A stretch of 64,000 nt of DNA, from assembly GCA_020186115.1 (NCBI GenBank), contig WSYJ01000099.1, positions 62,001-126,000 on the forward strand. The letters run 5' to 3'. The notes under the pieces are model-generated. The model was given only the letters and a program-made list of their open reading frames with translations, was not told the origin of the DNA and did no database searches. Of the stretch, positions 60,590 to 64,000 are shown in pieces. The stretch's first letter is position 1. Each line of letters begins with the position of its first letter. This DNA comes from Histomonas meleagridis (Eukaryota > Parabasalia > Tritrichomonadida > Dientamoebidae). The position numbers were made by a program, and so were the translations under genes.

Positions 60590-62573
60590 TTATCCGTTTC
60601 TGGTAGGTGTGGTTGTCTCAAATAACAAATTTTCTTTCAACCTTACTGATTGTTGTTCTTTGGTATCCTCATCTCCAAGGTCTGCATCATAGATAGGCTC
60701 ATGTTTGCAAAATGAAATGAGTCTGGCTAAGATTGTACAATTGCTGATTAGACTTCCTTGGTAGGTTTCTTCCAACCTAACACCTGTCGCCTTCCACTGA
60801 GCATGAATCCTATTCAACCACATCACAAACTCTGCCAGGTCAGGGCATAACTCAATAGCAGTTTCAAATGGTATATCTACACTTCCAGCTTGTCTCTCCA
60901 TGACGACATTAACAGCCTCAAACACTTGTTCCATAGTTAGCTCTTGGGCTGACTCCTCAAATACATTGCCCTGCTCTTCAGTAAGTTTCACTCCACCTAC
61001 ATTCATCCTGGTTCTTATGTTGATCTTTCGACCTATCACAGTTGTCAAATCATTCATTAAGATGAGACGTGAAAATGCACTCATAATCTTTTCCCAGCTG
61101 TGTTTGTTATGACACATAATACGTATTAAACCAAACTGACATTCAACATTATGTGTTCCCAATCTTTCCAGACACAGATCATCAGACCTTGCTCTGAACT
61201 CTCTCAAAACACCAATCAATGTGTTCATAATTCGAATGCATTGATTGAGTGAACAACAATATTGCGTACCATGACCACGTTTCACTTGTTGTACATTTGG
61301 TGTTAGCCTGTCTAAGTTTTTTGCATGATATGCAAAAATATCAAGTGAAGAACAAAGATAATCCAGTCGTGTTTGAGGTGACAGCGATGAATTACGAATA
61401 GCATGTGACCATAGAGCATACGGAAGTATGTAAAACGCCATGTTAATGTGGCTAGAATGTAACAATTGGAAGAAGTTTTCCATAGTAAAGATCTTCAAAC
61501 AATAATGATCCTTCATCCTTCCCTTTGGTGACGTGTCTGTTAATGGAGCTCCAAGCTGTAGTACTTTTTCCATATCGAGCGCGGTGAAGGCTAGCTTACC
61601 GTCTGTACATATTGAGATTTGTCCATTCAATAATATTATGCTTCTAGCATTTTTCAATAGATGTAAGAAGTTGCCAATTATCAATCCATCATTCTGCAGA
61701 ATCCCAAGTGCATCTTCAATTTCCTTATTTCTTAAAATAGGCCACCACTTGTTGAACTGTTCGCGATGAATTATAGAGTATCCAGAATCACCGTCACTTG
61801 CTATACAGCGAACATTTAAACCATTTGCATCTAAAAAACCAGCAAGATATCTTAGCCGAATTCTGACATCTTCATCTGCATTGCCCTTCTTGTATGGTAA
61901 CACATGTAAAAGAAGACATTTATACTTGCATGATAAAGGTTGTAAACGTATTGAAAATGCATTATTGTCCCTTCTCTTTGCATCATAAATTTCTTTTGTA
62001 ACAGGTTCCATTGACATAGCATCTATACCCAAAACAATATCCACTTTTTCAGAATACTGAATGTTATGTCTTCTTCTAAATAGGTTGATAATGCGGATTG
62101 TTTCCTAACACTTGGTTAAACACTCCTTCCACGAATTTTGAATTTGGCTAAAGTGATTGTACAGCGTCTGTTTACATGGCAATGTTATGACGGAGCGAAG
62201 ATAGTCATAACACTTACTTCCGAGAGTTCTTAATATGAAACAAAATATAATTACATTGGGACTCCATTGCCGAGATTTGAGAAAACAATTAAAATTGTTC
62301 TGTGATTCAAATGATAATTGTTCCCCAAAAGATATGGGTTTGTTTACGGGCTCGTCAACCGTTTTTAATTTCCTTAAATATTCTTCATAAAACTCCCTTT
62401 GACCCTTAAAATATCTTGATGGAAGTAATGTGGGATCATAATCTTTTAATATTTTCTCGAGTATCTGGGTTCTTTTCTTGTAGTACCCCAGTGATTGTTC
62501 AAGATTAGAAATATCCTTTTTAAGCCTACCAATTTGCCTGGAAAGGGTCGCTTTCTCTGTTTTTTTTGCTCAT
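60590..62573 (-). pseudogene. Long DDE/RNase H-type transposase, broken twice
   Basis: The main open frame runs 62104-60590 (about 500 codons): VLGIDAMSMEP and IASDGDSGYSIIH carry candidate first and second acidic residues, and GTHNVECQFGLIRI the third (Glu). Upstream the same frame is interrupted by TAG at 62105-62107, then continues through LRTLGSKCYDYLRSVITLPC to a leucine-rich coiled coil (LSRQIGRLKKDISNLEQSLG). Reaching the ATG at 62573-62571 needs a frame change at an 8-T run (62560-62567). Overall order (coiled coil, helical region, RNase H-like core) resembles P/THAP-type transposases, but the family is uncertain. Higher G+C than its surroundings. Inverted repeats were not found. Confidence 0.7.
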
Positions 62574-64000
62574 TAAATTTGTCAAAATAGATTTAACATG
62601 ATCGTTATGAATTGAAAAACTTATCGTTCATAAGTTAAGAAGCAGTGAAAAGAAAAGCTTTTGCGCCTATCTCTCTCACTTGCCACTACGTTTATAACAT
62701 ATAAAAGATCAAAGAGTGATGGTGTATCATTCTATGTAATTTTATTGCATAAAAAGCACAGTGTTTGATTGTTAATTTTTATTACCGTTAATTGACCTTC
62801 CTAGAATATATAAACAAGAAACCTCACTCTTATGCTAAAAGATATCCAATTGCATGCAATTAATTATAAAAAATATAGAAGTTTTATTCTATTTACATAT
62901 TAGAAAGCATGATGAAATGATTTTGTTATTAGTTTTCTTGATATTGGACGTTGAAAACATTTTCACATTGATATATAGTTTAGACTTAGGTTTATAGATT
63001 ACGTTAATAGGTGTGGCTAAGCGATTTGTAGTGGTACATCTTTCTCGAGAAGTAAATCAAGTTGTTCTATTGATTTTTCATGAAAGGAGAGAAAAAATCA
63101 TGTTGATGCTTGATATATAGAATGACTAGCTACATAGAAATGTTGTTCTAACAGATAATTGAAAATGAACATTTTGAGATTACAGATGCGCATCTGCTAG
63201 CATGGAATGATCAAAATTTTAAATTCGATTTTTTGAATTATTTATACTCTACACATAATAGAAGCAATGTCACTAAGTTTTTACTATACACCTATGGATC
63301 GTTTTCGAGATATTTTCGTTTTAAATTTTCTTGGACCACTTATCAAAAAAGTCAGGATTCCATATAATTATTTGAAATGAATAACAAATCACGCTTTTAT
63401 GAAAATTTAATACACTTTTCGGACATGAATAACGTATTCTTTGAGAAATGGGTAAAAATTTGATAATATTTACTGTCATTCAAATTCGCTTCTATCGTCA
63501 CTTATCATTGCTTTTATCGTTCAATGTAAACCATGTAAAAGTCGATTTTTGTCACTTTTTGGAATGAAAGAATAAATTTATCTCGTGCTAATCATGATAT
63601 AATTCTTAGATTTACATTAATCATAGATGCAACTATGTATATATATTATATATTTATGATATCAAGATCGTAGGATGATCGCTATATACGATGGGTGAAA
63701 GTCGCAAGTCGAGTTTAACTATATAGTTAATTAAAACAGACATTTAATAAAAAAAAGAAATCAAAAAAAGGTAATTAATTTTGGAGAAACAGAAGAATTC
63801 GTATATAAGTTGGGTTTATTTCTAGATTGAGTGAGGTTCATTTTCTCACAAAGAATTGGATTTGATATCAAAACTTATTTGCTCATTGAACACGTCATAG
63901 CTTGAGTAACGATTACGGCTGTAAGTATTCGGTTGATGAGGAATTTGCGGAGTGATGAAAGACCCGCATTCAGATGGAATTTTTCCCAGTTTCAAACATT
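62574..64000. other. No gene seen
   Basis: About 1.4 kb at the window end. AT-rich, stops in all frames, no recognisable repeat, RNA gene or transposon end. Confidence 0.5.

Noticed and set aside
60900-61769. Plus-strand open frames inside the DDE element
   Set aside because: Shadows of the transposase frame; no motifs.
62574-64000. tRNA or small RNA genes in the gene-free end
   Set aside because: I saw no cloverleaf or conserved box pattern by eye; a covariance-model scan would be needed to exclude them.

Overview
This 64 kb window is AT-rich nuclear DNA of a parabasalid protist (trichomonad), most likely a Tritrichomonas-type genome. The case rests on several independent signs. One gene encodes the trichomonad initiator-binding domain (IBD, the IBP39 family). 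Start codons are preceded at short distance by the trichomonad core promoter elements Inr (TCAYW), M3 (Myb-like, ACCGTT core) or M5 (CCTTT). Genes are almost all intronless, and the two introns recovered have trichomonad-type boundaries (GTATGT at the 5' end; TAACAC/CTAACC just before the 3' AG). There are BspA-like leucine-rich surface proteins, DUF3447-type ankyrin genes and a lipoamide dehydrogenase with a hydrogenosome-like presequence.

Layout. 1-8.8 kb is a housekeeping block: TOR-like kinase N-terminus (cut by the window edge), a PROPPIN/Atg18, PWP2, ribosomal protein uL16 (RPL10), a small unknown gene and the IBD protein. 9-10.2 kb is a dead ankyrin gene. 10.5-35.6 kb is dense and housekeeping again: UFD2 U-box E4 ligase, a long coiled-coil repeat protein, a three-domain saposin-like protein, a PPR protein, the splicing helicase BRR2, phosphomannomutase, a BspA-like membrane protein, an M18 aminopeptidase homologue that appears to have lost its metal ligands, a TM9SF nonaspanin (with a 75-nt intron), uL23 (RPL23A) and lipoamide dehydrogenase.

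35.6-38.5 kb is a mobile-element landing zone: a 23-bp minisatellite that looks derived from an ankyrin unit, a pogo-like transposon inserted at a TA inside an ankyrin unit, and a 249-bp TA-flanked MITE. Next come a calmodulin-like gene with a 23-nt intron, an acidic unknown protein, then a large ankyrin gene or array (39.8-43.2 kb), a LPCAT/PlsC-type acyltransferase, EXO1, a second ankyrin gene (47-49 kb), a Ser-rich unknown protein, a frameshifted unknown gene, a third, broken ankyrin gene (51.2-52.8 kb) and an R2R3-Myb protein. From 55 kb to the end the window is dominated by decayed transposons: a Helitron-type helicase, an internally deleted Tc1/mariner copy and a long DDE-type transposase pseudogene. 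The last 1.4 kb shows no gene.

Two themes connect the genes. First, transcription: the window carries cis elements (Inr, M3, M5) together with members of the protein families that read them (IBD and Myb). Second, ankyrin DNA: it occurs in seven places as exon-like 30-residue units separated by spacers that are very often exactly 80 nt, a length that does not keep frame. Whether those spacers are removed from RNA is the most interesting open question here. Many start codons given below are the first in-frame ATG consistent with a promoter element; open frames extend further upstream only through TTG or GTG codons.
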